14,763 bases of DNA. Source: Gemmatimonadota bacterium. GTDB taxonomy: Bacteria; Gemmatimonadota; Gemmatimonadetes; Longimicrobiales; UBA6960. The stretch lies in NCBI GenBank assembly GCA_019347995.1, contig JAHWKH010000011.1, positions 1 through 14,763 of the forward strand, written 5' to 3'. The position numbers and the translations under genes were made by a program. This document shows positions 1 to 9,788 of the stretch, in pieces (position 1 is the first letter of the stretch; the number at the start of each line of letters is the position of its first letter). The notes below the pieces were generated by a model. The model worked only from the letters and a program-made list of their open reading frames with translations. It did no database searches and was not told the DNA's origin.

Positions 1-110
1 ATCTGCTGCTCGCCGCCGCACGCGGCGAGGAGCGGCGCCAGAGCGAGAACGGCCATCGGCGCGGCGGCGCGGCGGCGCGGCGGCGCGGCCGTGGAGGATC
101 CTTCCGTCAA
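1..110 (-). CDS. Lipoprotein, N-terminal part only (runs off the window)
   Basis: This is the beginning of a minus-strand gene whose remainder lies beyond base 1. I chose the TTG at 110-108: it has a GGAG ribosome site seven bases upstream that overlaps the mutS stop, so translation is probably coupled to mutS. From there the frame gives a short polar stretch, three arginines (RRRAAAP), a hydrophobic run (MAVLALAPLLAAC) and then GGEQQ. LAAC is a classic lipobox, so the protein is predicted to be cut before that cysteine, lipidated and anchored in the envelope. An ATG at 56-54 is the alternative start, but it lacks a ribosome site and would remove the positive n-region of the signal peptide. 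Nothing of the mature domain is visible, so the function is unknown. The codons for the arginine/alanine stretch lie in an 8-bp tandem repeat. Confidence 0.55.
   Translation of the reverse strand, partial: MTEGSSTAAPPRRRAAAPMAVLALAPLLAACGGEQQ
57..89. repeat. 8-bp tandem repeat (GGCGGCGC, about 4 copies)
   Basis: The unit GGCGGCGC repeats perfectly at 63-70, 71-78 and 79-86, with partial copies at 57-62 and 87-89, about 4.1 units in all. The tract lies inside the proposed N-terminal coding region of the lipoprotein gene. Eight is not a multiple of three, so gain or loss of one unit would shift the frame entering from the TTG start. Confidence 0.85.
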
Positions 111-114
111 AGCG

Positions 115-2745
<2,631 letters not shown>

Positions 2746-2789
2746 CCGGGAACGTCGGCGGGAAGGGACGGTCGGGGCGACCGCAACGG

Positions 2790-2818
2790 AATCTGACCCG
2801 CGGCGGGGGTCGCATCAA
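2790..2818 (-). promoter_or_regulatory. Candidate mutS promoter
   Basis: On the minus strand TTGATG (2818-2813) and CAGATT (2795-2790) are 17 bases apart and about 45 bases upstream of the mutS ATG. The matches to sigma-70 consensus are partial (4/6 and 3/6). The rest of the 152-base gap 2746-2897 is GC-rich, and I see no convincing terminator for the upstream methyltransferase gene in it. Confidence 0.3.
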
Positions 2819-2897
2819 CCGGAGGTCCTCGTCGCGACGGCTCTGCGGTCGCCGGGACCCGCCGCCTGGAGGGCGCTCCGCCGTCGGCGAACCCCCC

Positions 2898-3581
2898 TCA
2901 GGCCTCCAGGACCACGACGGCGAACTGGTCGTGGGCCCACGTCACGTCGGCGCCGCGGAAGCCCACCTCCCTCCCCAGCACCATCGTCTCCTCGACGGTC
3001 AGCGGGTGATCTTCCGTCCCCTCCTTCTCGAAGTTCCAGCGGAGGAGCTCCGGGTCGCATCCGGCCTCCAGCGCGAACATGCGCCGATACGCCACCGCCC
3101 GCGCCAGGAGGTCCGGCGAGCGAAAGGTCACCATGTCGCCCCACGCCAGGATCGCGCCGGTCGCCAGGCGCGCCCGCAGGGCCCGCAGCAGCGTCCGCTT
3201 CCGGTCCCGGCGCAGGTTGTGGAGGACGAGGTTGGTGAAGGCCCCGTCGAGAAGGGCTTCCTCCGGCGCGTCGTCCCGGGCCAGGTCCGCCCGCGCCAGC
3301 CGGACCCGTCCGCCGAAGCGCGCCAGGCGAGCCTCGGCCCGCTCCAGCATGGCGGGCGAGAGGTCCGTCGCGCTCAGATGCGCGCCGGGCAGGGCCTCCA
3401 GGACCCGGGCCGCCGCCGCGCCGGTACCGGTGCCCAGCTCCAGGAGGCGGACCGGCGCCCTCGGCTCCAGGGCGTCCACCAGAGCCCCCAGCATCTCGTC
3501 GTAGCGGGGGACGAGCTGGCGGATGACCCGGTCGTAGTCCCGGGCCAGCTCCGTGTAGTAGGCGTCGGCTCCGCGGCTCAT
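2898..3581 (-). CDS. Class I SAM-dependent methyltransferase
   Basis: The 227-residue product has the Rossmann methyltransferase signature. Motif I is LLELGTGTG (E48-L-G-T-G-T-G54, the SAM-binding loop) and the acidic ribose-binding residue is D73 in ATDLSPAML. A motif IV-like stretch follows (DGAFTNLVLHNL), then GAILAWGDMV. The N-terminus, with AYYTELARDYDRVIRQ, resembles the cap helix of small-molecule methyltransferases. No membrane segment or signal is seen, so it is cytoplasmic. The substrate cannot be told from sequence. The ATG at 3581 was chosen because the frame further upstream reads low-quality sequence across the divergent promoter region; an ATG at 3647 would add 22 residues. The ribosome site is weak in either case. 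It is divergent from the exported NTF2-like gene, 81 bases away. Confidence 0.85.
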   Translation of the reverse strand: MSRGADAYYTELARDYDRVIRQLVPRYDEMLGALVDALEPRAPVRLLELGTGTGAAAARVLEALPGAHLSATDLSPAMLERAEARLARFGGRVRLARADLARDDAPEEALLDGAFTNLVLHNLRRDRKRTLLRALRARLATGAILAWGDMVTFRSPDLLARAVAYRRMFALEAGCDPELLRWNFEKEGTEDHPLTVEETMVLGREVGFRGADVTWAHDQFAVVVLEA

Positions 3582-3597
3582 GCGCTTTCGGTGGAAG

Positions 3598-3620
3598 GGG
3601 ACGGGCAATATGCTCGTCCC
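3598..3620. promoter_or_regulatory. Inverted repeat in the divergent intergenic region (possible operator/promoter)
   Basis: GGGACG (3598-3603) and CGTCCC (3615-3620) form perfect 6-base arms around an AT-rich 11-base centre holding CAATATG. The centre could serve as a -10 element in either direction: CATATT on the minus strand matches TATAAT at 4 of 6 positions, and CAATAT lies on the plus strand. The position between two divergent genes would suit a shared operator. No regulator gene is adjacent. Confidence 0.3.
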
Positions 3621-3662
3621 GCCCGCCGCGAGACAGCGCACACGCATCCGTTCGGAGGCTCC

Positions 3663-4211
3663 ATGACGCTCCCGTCCCCGCACCACCCCCACCTGTTGGC
3701 GAGCTTCCTCCTCCTCGTCGCGGCCCTCGGGACGCCGGTACATGGCCAGGAGCCCGGTCCGGTGGATCCCGCCGACGTCGCCTCGCCGGATGCCGTGATC
3801 GCGGCGCTGTATGCGTCGATCTCGGGTCCGGCGGGCCAGGCGTTGGACTGGGACCGATTCCGATCCCTGTTCGTGCCCGGCGCCCGGCTCATCCCCACCG
3901 GGCCGCGCCCCGACGGCTCCCTGGGCCACAGCGTGATGAGCGTGGAGGAGTACGCCACCCAGATCGGGCCCCAGCTCGAGCAGAGGGATTTCTTCGAGGA
4001 CGAGATCGGCCACCGCCAGGACCGCTTCGGCGAGATCGTGCAACGCTTCAGCGCGTACGCCTCGCGGGAGGCGCCGGGAGCCGAGCCCTTCACCCGTGGC
4101 GTCAACTCCATCCAGCTCTGGACCGATGGCGCGCGCTGGTACGTCGTCACCGTGATGTGGACGGCGGAGCGGCCCGGGCTCACCATCCCGAGAGAGTACG
4201 TGGGAGGCTGA
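3663..4211 (+). CDS. Exported NTF2/SnoaL-like protein
   Basis: The 182-residue product begins with a signal peptide: a short N-region with histidines, then LLASFLLLVAALGTPVHG, with likely cleavage before QEP near residue 29. The mature part fits the NTF2-like (SnoaL/DUF4440-type) fold. It has an early helix with PDAVIAALYASISG, then DWDRFRSLFVPGARLIP, a central helix (SVEEYATQIGP), and closing strands ending in SIQLWTDGARWYVVTVMW. Members of this fold bind small hydrophobic ligands or act as isomerases, but no catalytic residue can be assigned here. The ATG at 3663 has a GGAGG ribosome site four bases upstream. The gene stands alone on the plus strand, divergent from the methyltransferase and convergent with the copper ATPase block. 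The family call rests on pattern recognition. Confidence 0.75.
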   Translation: MTLPSPHHPHLLASFLLLVAALGTPVHGQEPGPVDPADVASPDAVIAALYASISGPAGQALDWDRFRSLFVPGARLIPTGPRPDGSLGHSVMSVEEYATQIGPQLEQRDFFEDEIGHRQDRFGEIVQRFSAYASREAPGAEPFTRGVNSIQLWTDGARWYVVTVMWTAERPGLTIPREYVGG

Positions 4212-4258
4212 CGGCCGGAGCGGCGCGCGCGGATCCGTGGATCCCCGGAGACGATCCG

Positions 4259-4348
4259 CTACCGCCTTCCGAAGAGCCGGAACCAGCGCGCCACCCACAC
4301 CACGGCCGCCAGAGCCAGCGCGTCGACGAAGACGACGTCCCAGGGCAT
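4259..4348 (-). CDS. 29-residue single-span membrane microprotein behind the copper ATPase
   Basis: Two bases after the P-type ATPase stop, an ATG at 4348-4346 opens a 29-codon frame ending in TAG. A GGGAG ribosome site (minus strand, 4360-4356) sits seven bases upstream, inside the last ATPase codons. The product starts MPWDVVFVDALALAAVVW and continues VARWFRLFGRR, which is one hydrophobic helix followed by a basic end; by the positive-inside rule the C-terminus would face the cytoplasm. In position it recalls CcoS/FixS, the short membrane protein next to CcoI/FixI-type copper ATPases in oxidase assembly. It is shorter, though, and lacks the acidic C-terminal motif of CcoS. It may help the pump fold or be regulated. 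Its short length leaves open that it is untranslated. Confidence 0.45.
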   Translation of the reverse strand: MPWDVVFVDALALAAVVWVARWFRLFGRR

Positions 4349-4350
4349 GC

Positions 4351-6762
4351 TCAGACTCCCGTGGCGGGGGTGGCGTCGGAACCGGTCGGGGCGGCGCCCC
4401 GACCGGCCGGTCCGGAGCCGGCGTCCGGCGGGACCGTCCGGGATCCGGGTCGGGGCGCATCCACGGCCGGGCTCCCGTCCAGCCCCCGAGGCTGGAAGAA
4501 GCGCAGCCGGTTGGCATTGGTCACCACCGTCACCGAGCTGAAGGCCATGGCCGCGCCCGCGACCATGGGCGAGAGGAGCACGCCGAAGAACGGGTAGAGG
4601 AGCCCCGCCGCCACCGGGATTCCCAGGACGTTGTAGAGGAACGCGCCTACCAGGTTCTGGCGGATGTTGTGGAACGTGGCGCGCGAGACCTCCACCGTGT
4701 GCACGACGCCTTCCAGCGACGCCCGCATGAGGGTGACGTCGGCCGTCTCCATGGCCACGTCGGTTCCGGTGCCCATGGCCACGCCCACGTCGGCGCGGGC
4801 CAGCGCGGGCGCGTCGTTGACGCCGTCGCCCACCATCATCACGCGGCGGTCGCCGGCCTGGAGCTCCGCCACGCGCTCGGCCTTCTCGTCGGGAAGGACG
4901 CGCGCCATGACCGTCTCGATCCCGACCCGGCGCGCCACGGCCTCCGCGGTGACGGCGTGGTCGCCCGTGAGCAGCACGACCTCGAGCCCCATGGCCTTCA
5001 GCCGCGCCACCGCCGCCGCGGCGTCCGCCTTCACCGGATCGGCAACGCCCAGGACGCCGGCCAGCATACCGTCCACGGCCACCAGGAGCGGTGTGCGGCC
5101 GGCGGCGGAGAGTCGCGCCACCTCGCCGGTCGCGTCGCCCGAGATGCCCTCGGCGGCCAGGAACGCCTCGCTGCCCGCCAGCACCGGACGTCCCTCCACC
5201 GTCGCCCGCACCCCGCGGCCGGCCACGGCCTCGAAGGCCTCGGGGCGCGGCGGATCCAGGCTCCGCTCCCGCGCCGCCTCGACCACGGCCTCCCCCAGGG
5301 GGTGCTCCGAGCCCTCCTCGGCGGCGGCGGCCAGGCGCAGGAGGACGGCCTCGTCCAGGGCTCCCACCGCCACGACGTCCGTGACCGCGGGGCGGCCTTC
5401 GGTGACGGTGCCCGTCTTGTCCAGTACGACCACGTCCACGCGGCGCGCCTGCTGGAGGGCGTCGCCGCTGCGCACCAGCACGCCGAGCTCCGCCGCCTTG
5501 CCCACCGCGACCATGACGGAGATGGGGGTCGCCAGGCCGAGCGCGCAGGGGCACGCGATGACCAGCACGGCGACGGCCACGACGGTCGCGAAGTTGAGGC
5601 GGGGCTCGGGCCCCAGCGTGTACCAGCCGGCGAACGACAGAATGGCGATGATCATGACCACCGGGACGAAGTAGCCCGACACCACGTCCACCACCCGCTG
5701 GATGGGCGGCTTCGATCCCTGGGCCTCGCGCACCATCTCTACGATGCGCGCCAGCACGGTGTCCCGGCCCACGCGCGTGGCCCGGAAGCGTAACGCGCCC
5801 GAGCGATTCAGCGTGCCCCCCACGACCTCGTCTCCCGGCCCCTTCTCCACCGGCAGGCTCTCACCCGTGACCATCGCCTCGTCCAGCGCGCTCCGCCCCT
5901 CCTCCACCACGCCGTCGACCGGCACCTTCTCCCCCGGGCGCACCACCACCAGGTCGCCGCGCTCCACCTCCTCGGCGAGGATCTCGACCTCGCTGCCGTC
6001 ACGCACCACGCGGGCGCTGCGGGGGCGCAGGTCCATGAGGCGGCGCAGCGCCCTGGACGTGCGGCCGCGGGCCCGGGCCTCGAGGGCCTGGCCGAGGACC
6101 ACCAGCGTGATCACCACCGCGGTGGCTTCGTAGAACGGATGGGCCGTGCCCTCGGGGAAGAGGCCGGGCAGGAGCACCACCACCGTGGAGTAGAGCCAGG
6201 CCGAGCCGGTGCCGAGGGCCACCAGCGTGTCCATCGTCGCGTCGTGCCGCCGGAAGGCGGCCCACCCGTCCACGAAGAAGCGGCGGCCCACCCACACGAT
6301 GTGGGGCACGGTAAGGATCCCCGACAGCGCCCACAGGACCCGCATGGTGCCGTGCTCCAGGGGTGGCAGGAACGGCAGCATGTCGGCGTGCCCGATGACG
6401 ACGACGGGCAGGGCCAGGACGGCCCCCACCCAGAAGCGGAGGAGGAGCTCGCGGTGCTCGCGCTCCCGCTCCCGGTCCCGCTTCTCGAGGCTCTCCTCCA
6501 GGCTCTCGCGCAGGCGGGCCTCGTAGCCGGCGCTGGCCACGGCCTCCTGGAGCGCCGCCAGGTCGGCGCCGCCGGGCGCCAGCGTCAGGCGCGCGGACTC
6601 GGTGGCGAGCCCGACCTCGGCATCCTCCACGCCCGGGACCTCCTCGAGAGCGCGCTCGACGCGGCTCACGCACGCGGCGCAGTGCATGCCGCGCACGTCG
6701 AGCTCCAGGCGCCCTTCGCCTCTGCCGGGGGCGATCGCTTCTGTGGGGGTCGCGGGGCGCAT
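4351..6762 (-). CDS. copA: Cu+-exporting P1B-type ATPase
   Basis: This 803-residue pump uses ATP to move a soft metal, most likely Cu+, out of the cytoplasm. There is one N-terminal heavy-metal-binding domain with GMHCAAC (C28, C31). After it come the paired N-terminal membrane helices, the actuator motif TGES near 297, the transport-site CPC motif ([11 protein letters not shown]) near 400, the phosphorylated aspartate in DKTGT near 447, the nucleotide-binding SEHPLG near 484 and the hinge [11 protein letters not shown] near 645. Selectivity marks for the Cu+ subgroup are FLYNVLG in helix 7 and [16 protein letters not shown] in helix 8. The last 50 or so residues are a P/A/G-rich, probably disordered tail. 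The ATG at 6762 lacks an obvious ribosome site. The gene is divergent from the DUF302 gene and coupled to a microprotein frame downstream. Confidence 0.95.
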   Translation of the reverse strand: MRPATPTEAIAPGRGEGRLELDVRGMHCAACVSRVERALEEVPGVEDAEVGLATESARLTLAPGGADLAALQEAVASAGYEARLRESLEESLEKRDREREREHRELLLRFWVGAVLALPVVVIGHADMLPFLPPLEHGTMRVLWALSGILTVPHIVWVGRRFFVDGWAAFRRHDATMDTLVALGTGSAWLYSTVVVLLPGLFPEGTAHPFYEATAVVITLVVLGQALEARARGRTSRALRRLMDLRPRSARVVRDGSEVEILAEEVERGDLVVVRPGEKVPVDGVVEEGRSALDEAMVTGESLPVEKGPGDEVVGGTLNRSGALRFRATRVGRDTVLARIVEMVREAQGSKPPIQRVVDVVSGYFVPVVMIIAILSFAGWYTLGPEPRLNFATVVAVAVLVIACPCALGLATPISVMVAVGKAAELGVLVRSGDALQQARRVDVVVLDKTGTVTEGRPAVTDVVAVGALDEAVLLRLAAAAEEGSEHPLGEAVVEAARERSLDPPRPEAFEAVAGRGVRATVEGRPVLAGSEAFLAAEGISGDATGEVARLSAAGRTPLLVAVDGMLAGVLGVADPVKADAAAAVARLKAMGLEVVLLTGDHAVTAEAVARRVGIETVMARVLPDEKAERVAELQAGDRRVMMVGDGVNDAPALARADVGVAMGTGTDVAMETADVTLMRASLEGVVHTVEVSRATFHNIRQNLVGAFLYNVLGIPVAAGLLYPFFGVLLSPMVAGAAMAFSSVTVVTNANRLRFFQPRGLDGSPAVDAPRPGSRTVPPDAGSGPAGRGAAPTGSDATPATGV

Positions 6763-6801
6763 CCGTCGGGATCCGTGGAGGGGGTCGAGGGTTTCTTCCT
6801 C

Positions 6802-6808
6802 TACAATA
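6802..6808. promoter_or_regulatory. Shared -10 element of the divergent copA and DUF302 promoters
   Basis: TACAATA stands out in GC-rich surroundings. On the plus strand TACAAT (6802-6807) would put a start near 6814, about 30 bases upstream of the DUF302 ATG. On the minus strand TATTGT (6808-6803) matches TATAAT at 4 of 6 positions and has CTGCAA 18 bases upstream as a weak -35. The two promoters would therefore overlap and compete. I see no recognisable CueR or CsoR operator. Confidence 0.4.
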
Positions 6809-6844
6809 CCCGCCGCGGATCCATGGTTGCAGCCGGGAGGAGAG

Positions 6845-7249
6845 ATGGATGGAGCGAAACCGGCCTACGGGCTGAAGAAGACGCTGCGGATGTCCTTCGA
6901 GGAGGCGGACGCGCGGGTGCGCGGCGAGCTGCAGAAGGAGGGCTTCGGCATCCTCACGGAGATCGACGTGCGCCACACGCTGAAGGAGAAGCTCGACGTC
7001 GACTTCCGGCAGTATCGGATCCTCGGGGCCTGCAATCCGCCGCTGGCGCACCAGGCGCTGAGCGCCGAGACCGACATCGGCCTCCTCCTGCCCTGCAACG
7101 TGGTGGTCTACGAGGGGGACGAGCCCGGCACCGCGGTCGTGGCGGCGCTCGATCCGGAGGCCCAGCTCGCGATGACGGGGCGTGACGACATCCGGCCCCT
7201 CGCGAAGGAGGTGCGCGAACGGATGGAGCGGGTGCTGGAAGCCTGTTGA
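6845..7249 (+). CDS. DUF302 family protein
   Basis: The 134-residue product matches the DUF302 pattern. It opens with an alpha/beta segment, [20 protein letters not shown], then [15 protein letters not shown], the hallmark [14 protein letters not shown] with a conserved cysteine (C63), and [12 protein letters not shown]. It has no signal peptide or membrane segment and is probably cytoplasmic. The biochemical role of DUF302 is not established. The conserved cysteine and the divergent copper pump make a metal or redox link plausible, but that is inference. The ATG at 6845 is preceded by GGGAGG four bases upstream; an ATG at 6823 is out of frame. The product ends in a cysteine. Its stop lies nine bases from the end of the convergent response regulator gene. 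Confidence 0.85.
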   Translation: MDGAKPAYGLKKTLRMSFEEADARVRGELQKEGFGILTEIDVRHTLKEKLDVDFRQYRILGACNPPLAHQALSAETDIGLLLPCNVVVYEGDEPGTAVVAALDPEAQLAMTGRDDIRPLAKEVRERMERVLEAC

Positions 7250-7251
7250 GG

Positions 7252-7272
7252 CCGGCGCTCAGAATACGCCGG
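7252..7272. terminator. Short hairpin at the convergent gene junction
   Basis: CCGGCG (7252-7257) and CGCCGG (7267-7272) form a six-base GC stem with a nine-base loop. It spans the nine-base gap between the converging stops and runs into the end of the response regulator gene. There is no T-tract on either strand, so a terminator role in both directions is only a possibility. Confidence 0.2.
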
Positions 7273-7831
7273 AAGTGAACGCATAGACCAGGAGCGCCCC
7301 GACGATCACCGCCAGCATGCCCCACGCCAGCAGGGTCCGCAGGCGGGCGCTTCCCGGGCCCTGCACCGTCGTCGCCGTGGCTTCCATGGCCCCCGATCCC
7401 CGGCGAATCGTGCGCAGGTCGTTCAGGTTGTCCAGGACGTAGCGCAGACGCGCCTCCAGCTCCTGCGGATCGTCCGGCTTGGTGATGAAGTGGTTGCCTC
7501 CCAGGCCGTAGCTCCGGGCCACGTCGTCGTCCCGCTCCGACGACGTGAGGACCGCCACCGGGATGCGGCGGAGCCGCTCGTCGCCCTTCACCCGCTCCAG
7601 GACTTCGTGGCCAGAGCGTCCCGGCATCTTCAGGTCCAGGAGCAGGAGGTCGGGGACGTCGGCCTCGACCAGGCGGATGGCTTCGTCGCCGTCCCGCGCG
7701 CGCTGGAGGTCGACCGGCACCGAGGACGCCCGCCCGAGCGCTACCTCGATGAGAAGCGCGTGGTCGTCGTTGTCCTCGGCCAGCACCACCCGCAGGCGGC
7801 GATGGTCCCGGGGATCCCGGCTGGCGCTCAT
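7259..7831 (-). CDS. Single-domain response regulator with a C-terminal transmembrane anchor
   Basis: The 190-residue product is a CheY/Rcp1-like receiver domain that accepts a phosphate from a histidine kinase. The acidic pocket is E19-D20, the phosphorylated aspartate is D66 (LLLLDLKMPGRSG), the switch threonine is T96 and the conserved lysine is K118 (ITKP). No DNA-binding or enzymatic output domain follows. Instead there is a polar linker (about 140-165) and one hydrophobic helix (about 167-185, LLAWGMLAVIVGALLVYAF) five residues before the stop. This is a tail-anchor layout with the receiver in the cytoplasm. The ATG at 7831 overlaps the SPOR gene stop as ATGA and has an excellent GAGGAGG ribosome site (minus strand, 7845-7839). 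No histidine kinase is encoded in the window. Receiver identity is sure; the membrane anchor is a prediction. Confidence 0.92.
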   Translation of the reverse strand: MSASRDPRDHRRLRVVLAEDNDDHALLIEVALGRASSVPVDLQRARDGDEAIRLVEADVPDLLLLDLKMPGRSGHEVLERVKGDERLRRIPVAVLTSSERDDDVARSYGLGGNHFITKPDDPQELEARLRYVLDNLNDLRTIRRGSGAMEATATTVQGPGSARLRTLLAWGMLAVIVGALLVYAFTSGVF

Positions 7832-8730
7832 GGCACATCCTCCTCGCGGTCTGCGTCCACGACGACCAACGCGTCGAAGCCCGCGGAGCGCACATGCGCG
7901 AGTCTCCGCTCCGCACCGTCCCTGGTAAGAAAGCGGTCGGCGCGCACGCGCACCAGCGCGCTGCCCGGAACCCGGACCATGCGCGGCTCCAGCCCGGCGG
8001 CGCGGGCGCGCCCGAAAAGGGCCCGGGCGCGCTCGACCGTGGAGAACGCGCCGAGCTGTACCGCGAACCGGCCCGCGGGGACGGCCGCGGCCTCGGCGGA
8101 CCGCTCCTCCGCCCCGGGCGGCGCGGCGGATTCCACCGACCGGGCGGCGGTCGCGGCCTCGGAGGGTGGCTCCGTCTCGCCTCGATCGGCCGCGGGCGCG
8201 GGCTGCGGAACCCGGACCTCCTCCGACGGCGCCTCCGCGGGCGGCCGTTCCGGCGCGACGTCCCCCATGGACGGTCCCGGAGCGCGCTCTGCCTCGGCCT
8301 CCACCTCGGCCAGGAGGGTGCGGGCGCGCAGACGCTGCGGGCTGGAAGGATAGTCGCGCACCAGCGCGCGGAGGTGCTCCGCCGCCCGACCCGGCCTGCC
8401 CACCGCCCGCTCGTTCTGGGCGAGACGCAGGAGCGCGGCGTCGGTGTGGGGCCCGCCGGGGTACTCCACCACCAGCCGCTGGAAGTCGAGGGACGCCTGG
8501 CGGGGGTCGACCGTAAGCAGGCCTCGGAGCCACAGCGCACGCTGGAGCGACGCCCGGGGCGCGTCGGCGCCCTCCTCCTCCCACCAGCCCATCAGCGCTT
8601 CGCGGGCGTCGTCGGCCATCCCTGCCGCCGCCAGCGAATCGGCGAGCTCCAGGGCACGTTGCGCCGACGCGGGCGCGGGCGCGAGGGCCGCCGCGGACAG
8701 CGCCAGCACCACGACCAGGCGGCGGATCAT
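7828..8730 (-). CDS. Exported TPR-like and SPOR domain protein
   Basis: The 300-residue product starts with a clear signal peptide (MIRRLVVVLALSAAALAP, cleavage probably after APASA). Helical repeats about 25-150 resemble the TPR region of YbgF/CpoB, with SLDFQRLVVEYPGGPHTDAA followed by a second similar repeat ending in VRDYPSSPQ. A P/E/A-rich, probably disordered linker covers about 150-217. The C-terminus (about 219-294) is a SPOR domain, beginning FAVQLGAFSTVERA and ending in FDALVVVDA. SPOR domains bind denuded peptidoglycan glycan strands, often at the division septum, so the protein most likely acts in the periplasm on the cell wall. Its ATG overlaps the holA stop as ATGA, and its own stop overlaps the response regulator start, so the three genes are translationally coupled. 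Confidence 0.88.
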   Translation of the reverse strand: MIRRLVVVLALSAAALAPAPASAQRALELADSLAAAGMADDAREALMGWWEEEGADAPRASLQRALWLRGLLTVDPRQASLDFQRLVVEYPGGPHTDAALLRLAQNERAVGRPGRAAEHLRALVRDYPSSPQRLRARTLLAEVEAEAERAPGPSMGDVAPERPPAEAPSEEVRVPQPAPAADRGETEPPSEAATAARSVESAAPPGAEERSAEAAAVPAGRFAVQLGAFSTVERARALFGRARAAGLEPRMVRVPGSALVRVRADRFLTRDGAERRLAHVRSAGFDALVVVDADREEDVP

Positions 8731-9788
8731 GCCGCCACGCCCTGGCGTCGGGCCAGCAGCCCCAGGAGCCACTCCTCCAGGAGAGCCTCGTCGGAGACGC
8801 CGCTGGCCTTGAGCAGCCGATCCACGCGGAGCAGCCCCCGCACCGCCTCGTCCACCTCCTCGGTACTCCAGTGGCTCGCCTGGGGAAGGATGTTCTTCGC
8901 CAGCCATTGCTGGTGCCTCGGCAGCGCCGCCACCAACGCCGGCCGGCCGCCCGCCGCGGCCACGCCGATGCGCAGGAGCTGGGTCCCCAGGGCGATGACC
9001 AGGCGTACTCCCGACTCTCCCTGGGCCAGGAGCAGCGGGAGGCCCTGGAGCGCCTCCTCGAACCGCTTCTCCCCCACCATGTCGAGCCATTGCCAGAGGT
9101 CCTGCTTGGGCAGCCGCGTCCCCGCGGCCTCGACCGCCTCCACCGTGATGCGGCCTCCGTCGCCCACGAAGCCGGCGAGCTTCTCGATCTCCTGCGCGAG
9201 CACCCCCAGGTCGGTTCCGATCGCCGCGGCCAGCTTGCGCGCGGCGTCCTCTTCCAGCACCACCCCGTGGGCTCGGGCGCGCTCCACCAGCCAGGGGGGG
9301 GTGTCCACGGCCTCGATGGCCTTGAACTCCACGTCCCGTGCGTGGTCGCGGAGGTCCTTCCAGAAACGGGCCTTCGAGTCGGTGGTGACCAGCAGGATGA
9401 GCGCGAGGCCGGGAGGGGGCTTCTCGGCGGTCTGGAGAAGGACGTCGCGGGTCCGCGAGCTCGCAGAGAGCGCCTCGGCCTCGCGCACCAGCACCACCCG
9501 CCATTCGGCCATCATGGGCGGCGTTCCCAGAACGGAGGCGAGGGTCTCCAGGTCGACCTCCGAGCCGCGCAGGAGGTCGTTGTTGAAATCCCGGGTGGAC
9601 GGGTCCAGGTGGGCCTCCACCAGAGCGCGGGCGTATTCCTCCTTGCGGAACTCGTCGTCTCCGTGGAGGAAGAACACGCCGCCGTACCCGCCCTTCTCCA
9701 GCGCGAGGTCCGCGGGGCTGGAGGTCACCTCGCAGCCGGCGTCATGGTTACTGGAGGCCGGCGCGTCGGACCACCTCGTCGCGCCCAT
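8727..9788 (-). CDS. holA: DNA polymerase III delta subunit
   Basis: HolA is the clamp-loader subunit that opens the beta sliding clamp. The 353-residue frame has the family layout. It begins VFFLHGDDEFRKEEYARALV, then EWRVVLVREAEAL, then LALILLVTTDSKARFWKDL. A domain II segment follows with GTDLGVLAQEIEKLAGF. The C-terminal helical collar carries DLWQWLDMVGEKRFEEAL and ends with ALLEEWLLGLLARRQ. The ATG at 9788 overlaps the anti-sigma gene by 41 bases and has GGGGAG only two bases upstream. A GTG at 9728, 19 bases after the anti-sigma stop, would give 333 residues and an N-terminus closer to the family norm, but it lacks a good ribosome site. The start is therefore open. Placement between anti-sigma and SPOR genes is unusual. 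Confidence 0.9.
   Translation of the reverse strand: MGATRWSDAPASSNHDAGCEVTSSPADLALEKGGYGGVFFLHGDDEFRKEEYARALVEAHLDPSTRDFNNDLLRGSEVDLETLASVLGTPPMMAEWRVVLVREAEALSASSRTRDVLLQTAEKPPPGLALILLVTTDSKARFWKDLRDHARDVEFKAIEAVDTPPWLVERARAHGVVLEEDAARKLAAAIGTDLGVLAQEIEKLAGFVGDGGRITVEAVEAAGTRLPKQDLWQWLDMVGEKRFEEALQGLPLLLAQGESGVRLVIALGTQLLRIGVAAAGGRPALVAALPRHQQWLAKNILPQASHWSTEEVDEAVRGLLRVDRLLKASGVSDEALLEEWLLGLLARRQGVAA

Noticed and set aside
4231..4244. GGATC/GATCC hairpin between the convergent NTF2-like and microprotein genes as a terminator
   Set aside because: The stem is only five pairs with no T-tract on either strand.
4351..6762. CcoI/FixI (cytochrome oxidase assembly) identity for the copper ATPase
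   Set aside because: No cco/fix genes are nearby, the N-terminus is the compact CopA type, and the small downstream frame lacks the CcoS motif. A generic Cu+ exporter is the safer call.
4231..6779. 11-bp direct repeat GGATCCGTGGA flanking the copper block (4231-4241 and 6769-6779)
   Set aside because: It looks like a target-site duplication around a cassette, but in a window of this size a few dozen 11-mers are expected to recur by chance, and there is no transposase or terminal inverted repeat.
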